The notes under the pieces are model-generated. The model had not been told where the DNA came from. It saw nothing but the letters and a program-made list of their open reading frames with translations, and did not search any database. The translations under genes were made by a program, and so were the position numbers. From assembly GCF_003573915.1 (NCBI RefSeq), contig NZ_AP014608.1:422001-486000 (forward strand): a stretch of DNA of 64,000 nucleotides, given 5' to 3'. This document shows positions 51,072 through 60,463 of this stretch, piece by piece. Source of the DNA: Blattabacterium cuenoti STAT. GTDB taxonomy: Bacteria; Bacteroidota; Bacteroidia; Flavobacteriales; Blattabacteriaceae. The first letter of the stretch is position 1, and the number at the start of each line of letters is the position of its first letter.

Positions 51072-51144
51072 AGCGGAAGACGGGACTCGAACCCGCGACA
51101 TTCAACTTGGAAGGCTGAAGCTCTACCAACTGAGCTACTTCCGC
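51072..51144 (-). tRNA. tRNA-Gly (anticodon UCC)
   Basis: 73 nt. Acceptor GCGGAAG/CTTCCGC, anticodon stem TCAGC/GTTGA, loop CTTCCAA giving TCC, T arm GCGGG-TTCGAGT-CCCGT. Confidence 0.95.
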
Positions 51145-51157
51145 TTATTATTATTTA

Positions 51158-51241
51158 TGGGGAGAGCAGGATTCGAACCTGCGAAGGTAATACCAACAGA
51201 TTTACAGTCTGTCCTCGTTAACCAGACTTGAGTATCTCCCC
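51158..51241 (-). tRNA. tRNA-Tyr (anticodon GUA)
   Basis: 84 nt with a long variable arm, as expected for bacterial tRNA-Tyr. Acceptor GGGGAGA/TCTCCCC, discriminator A, anticodon stem ACAGA/TCTGT, loop CTGTAAA giving GTA. Confidence 0.95.
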
Positions 51242-51249
51242 TTAAAAAA

Positions 51250-51323
51250 AGCCGATGGAGGGATTCGAACCCACGACACCGAGATTACAAATCACGTGCT
51301 CTGACCTACTGAGCTACACCGGC
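51250..51323 (-). tRNA. tRNA-Thr (anticodon UGU)
   Basis: 74 nt. Acceptor GCCGGTG/CATCGGC with one G-T pair, T arm GTGGG-TTCGAAT-CCCTC. The loop TTTGTAA gives anticodon TGT. The anticodon stem CGTGA/TCTCG contains a T-T mismatch in the middle. First RNA of the tuf operon transcript. Confidence 0.92.
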
Positions 51324-51364
51324 GATTTAAAATTTTATTCGTAATAATGAAAATCAGTTCAATA

Positions 51365-51395
51365 CAAATCTATAGAGATTTTTATAATTCTCAAA
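51365..51395 (-). promoter_or_regulatory. Bacteroidete-type promoter of the tRNA-tuf operon
   Basis: On the minus strand: TTTG (51395-51392), 19 bases, TAGATTTG (51372-51365). Both boxes match the TTTG / TAnnTTTG consensus exactly at an optimal spacing. A start near 51358 would give about 35 nt before tRNA-Thr(UGU). This is the best promoter match in the window, in front of what should be one of its most highly expressed operons. Confidence 0.75.
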
Positions 51396-51408
51396 AAAAT
51401 AATAAATG

Positions 51409-52065
51409 TTATAAAATTTTTACATTTTTAATTTTATGTCGGAATACAAGTAATGAAAATACACCAATAAATATCATAACATCGGAAAAATTAAAAATGG
51501 GGGAAAAAAATTGAAAATTATATCCTCCAAAAAATGGAATCCAATGAGGAAAATAAGTATTTATTATAGGAAAGGATAACATATCTACAACACACCCTTC
51601 CATAAGAGAAGCATATCCTCCCATCGATTGTTTTTGAAAAAAATTAAAATTTATTTTCGATATTCCATGATAAGGAATCCACTTTTTTAATTCTTGATTA
51701 TAAATTGTTCCTGTGTTAAATAACAATCCATATAGAGCGCTATCCAATAAATTACCCATGGCACCCGAAAAAACTAAACTTGTAGGAATAGTTAAATATT
51801 TAGAAGATCCTTTTTTTAGATTTACATAAAGGAAAAGAAAAATAAAAATAACTAAAATAAACCGGAAAGTGCTCAATAATATTTTTCCATAAGATCCTGA
51901 TCCAAAATTAATACCATAAGCCATTCCTGGGTTTTCTACAAAAAAAATACGAAAAAAAGGAAGTAGAGAAACTCCTCCTTCTAATTCAAAATGAGTTTTA
52001 ATATAAATTTTTAAAAATTGATCTATTGATAAAATAGAAAAAACAAATAAAAAAACTTTTTTCAA
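51409..52065 (-). CDS. lspA: Lipoprotein signal peptidase
   Basis: 218 residues, four transmembrane helices. Catalytic motifs FVENPGMAYGI (N-x-G-x-A/G) and NFSDVMIFIGV (F-N-x-A-D) with the two Asp (one in GNLLDSALYG) are present. The bacteroidete form has an insert with a loop between helices 3 and 4, as here. It cleaves the signal peptides of lipoproteins such as the one at 60.5 kb. TTG start at 52065. Nine bases after the dksA-like gene. Confidence 0.94.
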   Translation of the reverse strand: MKKVFLFVFSILSIDQFLKIYIKTHFELEGGVSLLPFFRIFFVENPGMAYGINFGSGSYGKILLSTFRFILVIFIFLFLYVNLKKGSSKYLTIPTSLVFSGAMGNLLDSALYGLLFNTGTIYNQELKKWIPYHGISKINFNFFQKQSMGGYASLMEGCVVDMLSFPIINTYFPHWIPFFGGYNFQFFSPIFNFSDVMIFIGVFSLLVFRHKIKNVKIL

Positions 52066-52074
52066 AAAAATTAT

Positions 52075-52467
52075 TTATTGATTTTTTTCTATCAATTCTT
52101 TTCCTTCAATACTCAAAGTTGTATGAGGTACTGCCATAAGACGTTCTTTTGGGATTAATTTTTTAGTTATACGACAAATTCCATAATCTTTATTTTTTAC
52201 TCTAATTAAAGCAGAGTTTAAACTTTTTATAAATTTCTGTAAATGTTCTACAATTTTAGCATTTTGTTCCTTACTTAAAGTTTCTGATCCCTCCTCAAAA
52301 GCTTTGAAAGTAGGATATGTATCATCTGTTCCATTATTTTGATCATTATAAAAAAATTCCTTAAGAGTTGATAAATCCTTTTTTGCTTTTTTCAATTTTT
52401 CAAGTATAAGCTGACGAAATTTTTTTCTTTCTTCCATAGAATATCTTTTTTTTACTTCTCCTTTCAT
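52075..52467 (-). CDS. DksA/TraR-like RNA polymerase-associated protein
   Basis: 130 residues. A long coiled-coil (about 10-95) then the C-terminal YGICRITKKLIPKERLMAVPHTTLSIE that corresponds to the zinc-finger region of DksA. Only one of the four zinc-binding cysteines is left (in GICR), so it should not bind zinc in the usual way; this is common in the bacteroidete members I remember. It may still enter the RNA polymerase secondary channel. Between ileS (overlap of 4 bases) and lspA. Confidence 0.85.
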   Translation of the reverse strand: MKGEVKKRYSMEERKKFRQLILEKLKKAKKDLSTLKEFFYNDQNNGTDDTYPTFKAFEEGSETLSKEQNAKIVEHLQKFIKSLNSALIRVKNKDYGICRITKKLIPKERLMAVPHTTLSIEGKELIEKNQ

Positions 52468-55400
52468 GTTTTTATATTTTCTACTTTTCGAATCTGTATA
52501 TATAATATGAATTTTTCTTCAAAGTAGATTTTTTCTATGTTTTCTTCATATTTTATTAGATCTTCTTGTAAGAAAATATCTAAAGCAAGTGTTTCTTTAC
52601 AAAGAAAATCCTTTTTTTTCTGTAATAGAATTTTTACTTTGTTTTGGAATTTTTTATTTCCTCTAAAACTTAGATATACAAATATTTTCTCAATTACATT
52701 ATATTTACGATTTTTTCTAAATTTTTGTATGTGTCTAATTAATTCTCTAATAAATCCTTCTTCCCAAAGAATATTTGTAATACGTAAATCTAACGCTATC
52801 GTAAATTTTGAATCAAATAAAACTGACCAACCTTTAATGTATTCAGTACTGATTTGAACATCTTCTAAAGAAATAAGAATTTTTTCGTTTTTTATAAACA
52901 AAACATATGTTTTATTTTTTTCAATTTCTTTAATTTCTTCTTGACTAAATTTATTTATAACATCAGAAATGCTATGAATTTTTTTTCCAAACTTAGGTCC
53001 CAAAGATTTATAATTAGGTTTAATATGTTTAATAAATTCAAGATTTTTATAAGAAGAAGGAAATTCTATTTCTTTGACATTAGCTTCTTGAAATAAAATA
53101 TCAGATAATTGTTTCAATTGAAAACGCATATTTTCATCAGAAACAAGAATAAGTAATTTTTGTAAAGGTTGACGAATCTTAATTTTATTTTTTTTTCTTA
53201 TAGAAAAAACCATTGTTATGATTTTTTGAATCCAAAACATTTTATTTTCTAATTTTTTATTAATAAAATTAGAATCATAACTAGGAAAATTTGTCAAATG
53301 AATACTTTTGAATTTTTCTTTTTCAGTTACAGAATTTAAATCCATATATAATTTTTCAGAAAAAAATGGAATAATAGGAGAAATTAACTTAGATATGACA
53401 ATTAAACATTTATAAAGTATTTGATATGCTGATATTTTGTTTTTTGTATATTTTTCTTTCCAAAATCTTCTTCTACATAATCTTACATACCAATTACTTA
53501 ATTTATCTAAAACAAAACATGAAATTAAACGTGCGACTTTGGTTGGATTGTAGTTAGAATAATAATGATCTGTTTTTTGAATAAGAGTATTTAACTCAGA
53601 AAGAATCCAAAAATCTAATTCTGTATAATAATCACAAGTTTCTTCTTCTTTATAAGAAAAACCATCAATATTAGCATATAAAACAAAAAAAGAATAAATA
53701 TTATATAACGTTCCAAAAAATTTCTTCATTACAATATGTACCTCTTTTACATTAAATTTTAAATTATCCCAAGGTTCAGAATTAAATATAATATACCAAC
53801 GTATAGCATCAGGTCCATAATGTTCTATTAAATCAAAAGGATTTATAGTATTTCCTTTACTTTTTGACATTTTACGACCATCTTTATCCAAAATCAATCC
53901 TGTTGATAGAACATTTTTATATGCTATTGAATTAAATAATAAACTACTAATAGTATGTAAAGTGAAAAACCATCCTCTTGTTTGATCTACCCCTTCCGAA
54001 ATAAAATCAGCAGGAAATAATAAATTTTTTTCTATGTATTTTTTATTTTCAAATGGATAATGAAATTGAGCATAAGGCATAGCACCAGAATCAAACCATA
54101 CATCAATTAAATCAGATTCTCTTTTCATAGGCTTTCCTTTTAAAGAAACTAATACAATTTTATCCAAAATATGTTTATGTAAATTGATTTTGTCATAATT
54201 ATTATCACTCATATCATCTAATACAAAATCTTTAAATACATTATGGGACATAAAACCATATTTAACGGATTTTTGAATTTCCAAAAATAATTCTTTCACT
54301 GATCCTATCACAATCTCCTCATCTCCTTTTTCTGTTCTCCAAATAGGAAGAGGAGTCCCCCAATATCTAGAACGTGAAAAGTTCCAATCTTTTATATTTC
54401 TTAACCAAGAGTCAAAACGTTTTTTACCTATAAAATCAGGATACCATTGAATTTTTTTATTTAAAATAACTATTTTATCCTTTATTTCCGTAGTTTTTAT
54501 AAACCATGAATTTAATAGATAATAAAGAATTGGTTTTTCCGTTCTCCAACAATGTGGATAAAAATGAATATGTCTTTCCGTTCTAAATATTTTTTTTTCT
54601 TTTTCTAAAAAAAGAATGATTTCTTGATCTACTGAAAAAGAATTTTTTTCTTGATTTGTATTAAATTCATTTTTTACATATTTTTCAGAAAACCCATGAG
54701 GAAATTTTTTCAAAAATTTTCCTTGAAAATCAACTAAAGGAACAGGTATATTTTTTTCATTTAAAACTAACATTAAAGGAATATTATATTTCTTAGCTAC
54801 AAGAAAATCATCTATTCCAAATGTAGGTGAAATATGAACAATCCCTGTCCCTTCATTAGGATCAACAAAATTCCCTGTTATAATTTGAAATGCATTTTTT
54901 TCATTATAATAAGGTTTAAACCAAGGTAATAATTGTTCATATTTACTAGATATTAATTCTTTTCCTTTAAATCTTTCTATTATTAAATAAGGTTTTTTAT
55001 GATTTTTTTTATTATAAAAATCGAATTCAATAGAATTTGATACGGAATAAAATTTATGGGATAATAATACTTTATGAATTGATTTTTCAGAAAAAACAAT
55101 ATTTTCTTTTAAAGAAGTATACGGATTATAAACTTTAACTAATAGATAATCTATTTCATAACCGAAAGCTAATGCTGTATTTGAAGGTATAGTCCAAGGA
55201 GAAGTTGTCCATGATATAAAATATATATCACCTACAATATTTTTAAATTTTTCAGGTAAAGTATTTTTAATGGCTTTAAATTTTAAAAATGGAGATAATT
55301 GTTTTACTTCTTTATAAGTACCCGGCATATTTAATTCATGATAGCTTAATCCTGTTCCTGCAGCAGGAGAATAAGGTTGAATTATTTGTCCCTTATAAAT

Positions 55401-55925
55401 CAAATTTTTATCATATAATTTTTTAATTAACCACCAAACACTTTCTATATATTTTGCGTTATAAGTAATAAATGAATTATCTAAATCTATAAAATATCCT
55501 ATTTTTTCTGTAAATAATTTCCATTTTTTCAATGATTTATTGACAAATTTTTTACAAAAATTATTATATTTCTTTATACTTATTTTTTTTCCTATATCAT
55601 CTTTAGTAATTCCCATTTCTTTTTCAACATTTAATTCTACTGGAAGACCATGAGCATCCCAACCAGCTTTTCTAAATATTTTTTTTCCTTTGAGTGCATG
55701 ATATCTACAAAAAATATCCTTTATAGTTCTAGCTAAAATATGATGAATTCCAGGATTTCCATTTAAAGACGGAGGACCTTCGTATAAAACGTATGAAATT
55801 TTATTTTTTTTATTAGAAAAATTGGAATTATTTTGAAAAATTTTATTTTTTTTCCAAAATTGAGATATTTCTATAGTTATTTTATTGAGATTTAATTCTT
55901 TATATTCTCTAAATATTCTTGACAT
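52464..55925 (-). CDS. ileS: Isoleucyl-tRNA synthetase
   Basis: 1153 residues, the longer eukaryote-like type. The HIGH motif appears as NPGIHHILARTIKD, followed by GWDAHGLPVE, the editing domain (about 190-390), the KMSKS motif GRKMSKSKGNTI, and the C-terminal anticodon-binding region. First gene of the ileS–dksA-like–lspA unit. Confidence 0.97.
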   Translation of the reverse strand: MSRIFREYKELNLNKITIEISQFWKKNKIFQNNSNFSNKKNKISYVLYEGPPSLNGNPGIHHILARTIKDIFCRYHALKGKKIFRKAGWDAHGLPVELNVEKEMGITKDDIGKKISIKKYNNFCKKFVNKSLKKWKLFTEKIGYFIDLDNSFITYNAKYIESVWWLIKKLYDKNLIYKGQIIQPYSPAAGTGLSYHELNMPGTYKEVKQLSPFLKFKAIKNTLPEKFKNIVGDIYFISWTTSPWTIPSNTALAFGYEIDYLLVKVYNPYTSLKENIVFSEKSIHKVLLSHKFYSVSNSIEFDFYNKKNHKKPYLIIERFKGKELISSKYEQLLPWFKPYYNEKNAFQIITGNFVDPNEGTGIVHISPTFGIDDFLVAKKYNIPLMLVLNEKNIPVPLVDFQGKFLKKFPHGFSEKYVKNEFNTNQEKNSFSVDQEIILFLEKEKKIFRTERHIHFYPHCWRTEKPILYYLLNSWFIKTTEIKDKIVILNKKIQWYPDFIGKKRFDSWLRNIKDWNFSRSRYWGTPLPIWRTEKGDEEIVIGSVKELFLEIQKSVKYGFMSHNVFKDFVLDDMSDNNYDKINLHKHILDKIVLVSLKGKPMKRESDLIDVWFDSGAMPYAQFHYPFENKKYIEKNLLFPADFISEGVDQTRGWFFTLHTISSLLFNSIAYKNVLSTGLILDKDGRKMSKSKGNTINPFDLIEHYGPDAIRWYIIFNSEPWDNLKFNVKEVHIVMKKFFGTLYNIYSFFVLYANIDGFSYKEEETCDYYTELDFWILSELNTLIQKTDHYYSNYNPTKVARLISCFVLDKLSNWYVRLCRRRFWKEKYTKNKISAYQILYKCLIVISKLISPIIPFFSEKLYMDLNSVTEKEKFKSIHLTNFPSYDSNFINKKLENKMFWIQKIITMVFSIRKKNKIKIRQPLQKLLILVSDENMRFQLKQLSDILFQEANVKEIEFPSSYKNLEFIKHIKPNYKSLGPKFGKKIHSISDVINKFSQEEIKEIEKNKTYVLFIKNEKILISLEDVQISTEYIKGWSVLFDSKFTIALDLRITNILWEEGFIRELIRHIQKFRKNRKYNVIEKIFVYLSFRGNKKFQNKVKILLQKKKDFLCKETLALDIFLQEDLIKYEENIEKIYFEEKFILYIQIRKVENIKT

Positions 55926-55977
55926 AAGGCACTATAAATAAATTAATAATCTTCTATTTTAATGTTTATATTTTGAT

Positions 55978-58551
55978 ATGAATAAAAATGAAACCTTTGA
56001 TTGTAAAAAAAAAGAAGAAACTCCATTAATCAAGCAATATAATGATATAAAAACTAAATATCCAGATACAATTTTATTATTCCAAGTTGGAGATTTTTAT
56101 GAAACTTTTGGAAAAGATGCTATTCAATGTTCTAAAGCATTAAATATAGTATTAACCAAACGATCTCATCTTCCTTTAGCAGGATTTCCTTATCATTCTT
56201 TAAATACGTATTTACCAAAATTAATACGTTCAGGATTTCGTGTTGCCATTTGTAATCAATTAGAAGAACCAAAAAAAAATAAAAATATTGTAAAAAGAGG
56301 AGTAATAGAACTTGTAACTCCAGGAATAGCTATAGATGAAAATATCATTACACCAAAATCGAATAATTTTTTAGCTTCTATTCATATAGGAAAAAATATG
56401 AATTTTGGATTAAGTTTTTTAGATATTTCTACTGGTGAATTTTTTGTAACAGAAGAAAAAAAAGATAATGTTTTACATTATTTAAAATATTTTCATCCTA
56501 GTGAAATTCTTTTTCAAAAAAAGGAAAAAAATTTTTTTGATCAATTATTAAAAGGAAAATACTATACCTTTTTAATAGAAGATTGGATGTTTGATTATTC
56601 ATTTGCATATGAAAAATTAATATCTCACTTTAAAGTGAATTCTTTAAAAGGTTTTGGGATTAATGATTTAAAATTAGGAATTATTTCTTGTGGAGTTGTT
56701 TTATCTTATTTACACAATACATTACATTTTGATATAAAACATATTTCTAATATACAAAGGGTTAAAAAAGAAGAATCTATGTGGATAGATGATTTTACTT
56801 TTAAAAATTTAGAAATATTTCATCCTTTGAATAAGGAAGGAATATCTTTGATAAAGATATTAGATCATACTTTAACTCCTATGGGAGGAAGGTTATTAAA
56901 AAATTGGATTCTTTTTCCTTTAAAAAATTTATTTTATATAAAAAAACGTCTTCAAATTGTAGAAGAACTATGCAATCATAATATGATACGTATTTTTATA
57001 AAAACAACATTAAAAAATATTTATGATATAGAAAGAATCATTTCTAAAATGGCTATTGGAAAAATTACTCCACGTGAAATATATACGTTGTACAAATCTC
57101 TAATTTCTATAAAAGAAATACAAAAATTTTTTTTATCTCAAAAGTCTATAATTTTTAGAGATATAGGAAATTCTTTACAAAATTGTGATTTTGTATGTAA
57201 AAAAATCGCTAGTACAATTCAAAAAAATCCCCCTCATCAAATTGAAAAAGGAAAAGGAAATGTTATAATTAAAGGATTTTCTAAAACGTTAGATGAAATT
57301 CGAATGATGTATTTTTCTCAAAAAGAATATTTAGAAAAAATATGTTCTAGAGAACAATTAAAAACAGGAATTAATAATTTAAAAATTGGATATAACAATA
57401 TTTTCGGATATTTTTTTGAAGTTAAAATTTCTAAAAAAGAAAAAGTTCCATCCCATTGGATACAAAAACAAACATTGAAAAATTCTATTCGATATATTAC
57501 TGAAGAATTAAAAAATTATGAATTAAAAATTTTTAATGCAGAACAAAAAATATTTTCTATAGAAAAAAAAATATTTGATGATCTTATTAAAAAAATATTA
57601 GAAAAAATAAAACCTTTACAAAAAAATGCAAAAATAATTGCAAAATTAGATGTACTATCTTCTTTTTCTAGTTTAGCATTAGAAAATAATTATGTCAAAC
57701 CAAAAATTAATGATTCTCTAAAAATATCAATAATAAAAGGAAGACATCCTGTCATTGAAAGACAGTTTATTGATAAAACTTCTTATATCCCTAATGATAT
57801 TTTTTTAAATAAATTAAATCAACAAATATTAATTATAACAGGACCAAACATGTCAGGTAAATCTGCCATTTTACGTCAAACTGCAATTATTATATTGATG
57901 GCTCATATTGGAAGTTTTGTTCCTGCTAAACATGCAGAAATAGGATTAATAGATAAAATATTTAGTAGAGTTGGAGCGTCTGATAACATCTCTTTAGGAG
58001 AATCTACCTTTATGTTAGAAATGAATGAAACAGCAAATATATTAAATAATATTTCCGAAAGAAGTTTTCTTATATTAGATGAAATAGGAAGAGGTACAAG
58101 TACTTATGATGGAATTTCAATAGCAAAATCTATCATAGAATTTTTACATGAAAAAAAATTACGTCCTTTAACCTTATTTGCTACACATTATCATGAATTA
58201 AATGAAATGAGTTCTTTTTTTCAAAGAATAAAAAATTATCATATATCTGTGAAAAAAATAAATGATAATATTATTTTTATGCGAAAGTTAATATCTGGAG
58301 GAACTAAACATAGTTTTGGGATTTATGTAGCTAAAATATCAGGAATGCCCATAGAAGTTGTTGATAGAGCAAAAAAAATATTATATACATTAAAATCAAA
58401 GGAAAATCAAACAAAAATAAATAAAAAAAAAGTTTTTTACTTATTAAAAAAAATAATTTTTTCTTTAAAAAAGAAAAAAAACATTGATTCTTTTTCCTTA
58501 AAAAATATATGTATAAAAATCCATGAAATTAAAAATTTATTAAATTATTAA
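55978..58551 (+). CDS. mutS: DNA mismatch repair protein MutS
   Basis: 857 residues. Mismatch-sensing N-terminus GDFYETFGKDA with the Phe-x-Glu clamp, connector and lever domains, and the C-terminal ATPase with Walker A GPNMSGKS, EMNETANILN, and the GRGTSTYDG block, then THYHELNE. Recognises mispairs and small loops, so it should restrain poly(A) indels. No mutL lies in the window. Followed by two tRNA genes. Confidence 0.97.
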   Translation: MNKNETFDCKKKEETPLIKQYNDIKTKYPDTILLFQVGDFYETFGKDAIQCSKALNIVLTKRSHLPLAGFPYHSLNTYLPKLIRSGFRVAICNQLEEPKKNKNIVKRGVIELVTPGIAIDENIITPKSNNFLASIHIGKNMNFGLSFLDISTGEFFVTEEKKDNVLHYLKYFHPSEILFQKKEKNFFDQLLKGKYYTFLIEDWMFDYSFAYEKLISHFKVNSLKGFGINDLKLGIISCGVVLSYLHNTLHFDIKHISNIQRVKKEESMWIDDFTFKNLEIFHPLNKEGISLIKILDHTLTPMGGRLLKNWILFPLKNLFYIKKRLQIVEELCNHNMIRIFIKTTLKNIYDIERIISKMAIGKITPREIYTLYKSLISIKEIQKFFLSQKSIIFRDIGNSLQNCDFVCKKIASTIQKNPPHQIEKGKGNVIIKGFSKTLDEIRMMYFSQKEYLEKICSREQLKTGINNLKIGYNNIFGYFFEVKISKKEKVPSHWIQKQTLKNSIRYITEELKNYELKIFNAEQKIFSIEKKIFDDLIKKILEKIKPLQKNAKIIAKLDVLSSFSSLALENNYVKPKINDSLKISIIKGRHPVIERQFIDKTSYIPNDIFLNKLNQQILIITGPNMSGKSAILRQTAIIILMAHIGSFVPAKHAEIGLIDKIFSRVGASDNISLGESTFMLEMNETANILNNISERSFLILDEIGRGTSTYDGISIAKSIIEFLHEKKLRPLTLFATHYHELNEMSSFFQRIKNYHISVKKINDNIIFMRKLISGGTKHSFGIYVAKISGMPIEVVDRAKKILYTLKSKENQTKINKKKVFYLLKKIIFSLKKKKNIDSFSLKNICIKIHEIKNLLNY

Positions 58552-58553
58552 AA

Positions 58554-58586
58554 TTTGCTATATATATAAAAGTGTTTATAAATTAG
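58554..58586 (+). promoter_or_regulatory. Candidate promoter of the tRNA-Gly/tRNA-Leu pair
   Basis: TTTG (58554-58557), 21 bases, then TAAATTAG (58579-58586), one mismatch from TAnnTTTG. It ends 15 bases before tRNA-Gly. The -33 box begins just after the mutS stop. Confidence 0.4.
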
Positions 58587-58601
58587 TTATTCAAAATTAA
58601 C

Positions 58602-58674
58602 GCGAGAATAGCTCAGTTGGCAGAGCACAACCTTGCCAAGGTTGAGGCCGCGGGTTCAATTCCCGTTTCTCGCT
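58602..58674 (+). tRNA. tRNA-Gly (anticodon GCC)
   Basis: 73 nt. Acceptor GCGAGAA/TTCTCGC, anticodon stem CAACC/GGTTG, loop TTGCCAA giving GCC, T arm GCGGG-TTCAATT-CCCGT. With tRNA-Gly(UCC) at 51 kb it covers all glycine codons. Confidence 0.95.
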
Positions 58675-58683
58675 TTTTATAAA

Positions 58684-58768
58684 ACCCGGGTGGTGGAATT
58701 GGTAGACACACAGGACTTAAAATCCTGTGATCATTGTGATCGTACGGGTTCAAATCCCGTTCCGGGTA
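58684..58768 (+). tRNA. tRNA-Leu (anticodon UAA)
   Basis: 85 nt with a long variable arm (TGATCATTGTGATCGT region). Acceptor ACCCGGG/TCCGGGT, discriminator A. Anticodon stem CAGGA/TCCTG with loop CTTAAAA giving TAA, the main leucine tRNA for TTA codons in this AT-rich genome; A37 is followed by A as MiaA requires. Confidence 0.93.
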
Positions 58769-58771
58769 TTT

Positions 58772-58795
58772 TTTTATTGTTTTATTGTTTTATTG
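58772..58795. repeat. Three perfect tandem copies of TTTTATTG
   Basis: 8-base unit at 58772-58779, 58780-58787 and 58788-58795, starting four bases after tRNA-Leu and reaching into the guaB stop codon (58790-58792). Short tandem repeats like this are slippage-prone. Confidence 0.8.
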
Positions 58796-60262
58796 AGTGT
58801 AATTAAAATAATTAGGTGATTCTTTAGTAATATTTACACTATGTGGATGGTTTTCTTTTAATCCAGAATTAGTAATTTTTACAAATTTACCTGTTTTCAT
58901 AAGTTCTGTAATGCTAGAAACACCACAATAACCCATTCCAGAACGAAGTCCTCCACAAATTTGATAAATTACATCTTTCATTTTTCCTTTATAGGGAACT
59001 ATAGCTTCTATTCCTTCTGGAACAGATTTTTCATTAAACTGAAAATAACGATCTTTACTTCCTCTTTTCATAGCTATTAATGATCCCATTCCTACATAAG
59101 TTTTAAATTTTCTTCCTTGAAAAATAACTTCTTCTCCTGGAGCTTCATCTGTTCCAGCAAATAACCCTCCAATCATAACAGAACTAGCTCCAGAAGCAAT
59201 AGCTTTAACCACATCTCCTGAATATCTGATTCCTCCATCAGAAACAACCCTAATATTTCTTTTTTTAGCATATTCATATACATCATTAATAGCTGTTATC
59301 TGTGGCATTCCTACTCCAGCTATGACTCTTGTTGTACAAATAGATCCAGAACCAATTCCTACTTTCAAAACGGAAGAACCAGCATCTATCAAATCTTTAG
59401 CTCCATCCATAGTTACTATATTTCCTGTTAACAATGTTATTTTTGGAAAAGAATTTCTAATTGATTTTATTGTTTTTAACACCCTAGATGAATGACCATG
59501 TGCTGAGTCTATGACTATAATATCCACTCCTATTTTTTCTAATGCTTCTACTCTTTCTAGAGTTTTCTTATCTATTCCAACAGCCGCACCTACACGTAAT
59601 CGTCCTCTAGAATCTTTACAGGCATTAGGATATTCGATTAAATTATCAATATCTCTAATTGTGATTAATCCTACTAATTTATAGGAATCATCTACAAGAG
59701 GTAATTTTTCTATTCTTTCTTTTAATAAAATATCTTTAGCTTTTTCTAAAGTTATATTTTTATTAGATGTAATTAAATTTTCTTTTGTCATTACTTCTTC
59801 AACTAAAGAATCTAAATTTGTACGATATTTTATATCTCTTCTGGTTATAATTCCTACTAATGAATGATCTTTTTCTACAACAGGTAGTCCAGAAATTTTA
59901 AATTTTTTCATAAGATATTGAGCATATCTCAATGTTGAATTTCTAGAAAGAGTAATGGGATCATCTATCATTCCACTTTCACTTCTTTTAACTCTATAAA
60001 CTTCTTCTGATTGATTTTCAATATTCATATTTTTATGAATAACTCCTATTCCTCCTTCTCTAGCTATGGATATAGCTAAAGAAGATTCTGTTACTGTGTC
60101 CATAGCTGCACTTAATATAGGTATATTCATACTAATATCAGGGGTAAGAAATGTTTTAAGAGAAACTTCTGATGGAAGAATTGAAGAATAAGAAGGAATA
60201 AGTAAAACATCATCAAAAGTAAGTGCTTCTTTTAAAATCTTTTTATTTTTTTTTAAAGACAT
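58790..60262 (-). CDS. guaB: Inosine-5'-monophosphate dehydrogenase
   Basis: 490 residues. IMP to XMP, the first step of GMP synthesis. TIM barrel interrupted by two CBS domains (about 95-205). Active-site loop [11 protein letters not shown] with the catalytic Cys near 305, then [11 protein letters not shown] and the C-terminal flap with [16 protein letters not shown]. The stop lies inside a short tandem repeat next to convergent tRNA-Leu. Confidence 0.98.
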   Translation of the reverse strand: MSLKKNKKILKEALTFDDVLLIPSYSSILPSEVSLKTFLTPDISMNIPILSAAMDTVTESSLAISIAREGGIGVIHKNMNIENQSEEVYRVKRSESGMIDDPITLSRNSTLRYAQYLMKKFKISGLPVVEKDHSLVGIITRRDIKYRTNLDSLVEEVMTKENLITSNKNITLEKAKDILLKERIEKLPLVDDSYKLVGLITIRDIDNLIEYPNACKDSRGRLRVGAAVGIDKKTLERVEALEKIGVDIIVIDSAHGHSSRVLKTIKSIRNSFPKITLLTGNIVTMDGAKDLIDAGSSVLKVGIGSGSICTTRVIAGVGMPQITAINDVYEYAKKRNIRVVSDGGIRYSGDVVKAIASGASSVMIGGLFAGTDEAPGEEVIFQGRKFKTYVGMGSLIAMKRGSKDRYFQFNEKSVPEGIEAIVPYKGKMKDVIYQICGGLRSGMGYCGVSSITELMKTGKFVKITNSGLKENHPHSVNITKESPNYFNYTQ

Positions 60263-60421
60263 AATTTTTTTATAAAATATATAATTTTATTTCTTTTCTT
60301 TTGTAAAGAATAAAGACATAATATTCTTATTTTCAAACTAAAAAAAAATAAAATCTAGTTATACTTTTCTTTTTTAAAAAAATACGGATAATGATCTATT
60401 TTTTCATTCCAAATTTTTATA

Positions 60422-60429
60422 TAAATTTG
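60422..60429 (+). promoter_or_regulatory. Possible -7 box of the small lipoprotein gene
   Basis: TAAATTTG, an exact TAnnTTTG, 34 bases before the first ATG. The -33 region has only a weak TTTC-type match. The rest of the 200-bp gap after guaB holds no clear feature. Confidence 0.4.
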
Positions 60430-60463
60430 TCCAGAATATGTAATAACTGAAATACTATCGATT

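Noticed and set aside
50866..51231. Open frame on the plus strand of 121 codons with GRAGFEPAKVIPTDLQS and EDGTRTRDIQLGRLK
   Set aside because: This is the antisense of the tRNA-Tyr, tRNA-Gly and tRNA-Thr genes. Peptides of this kind are well-known spurious translations of tRNA T arms.
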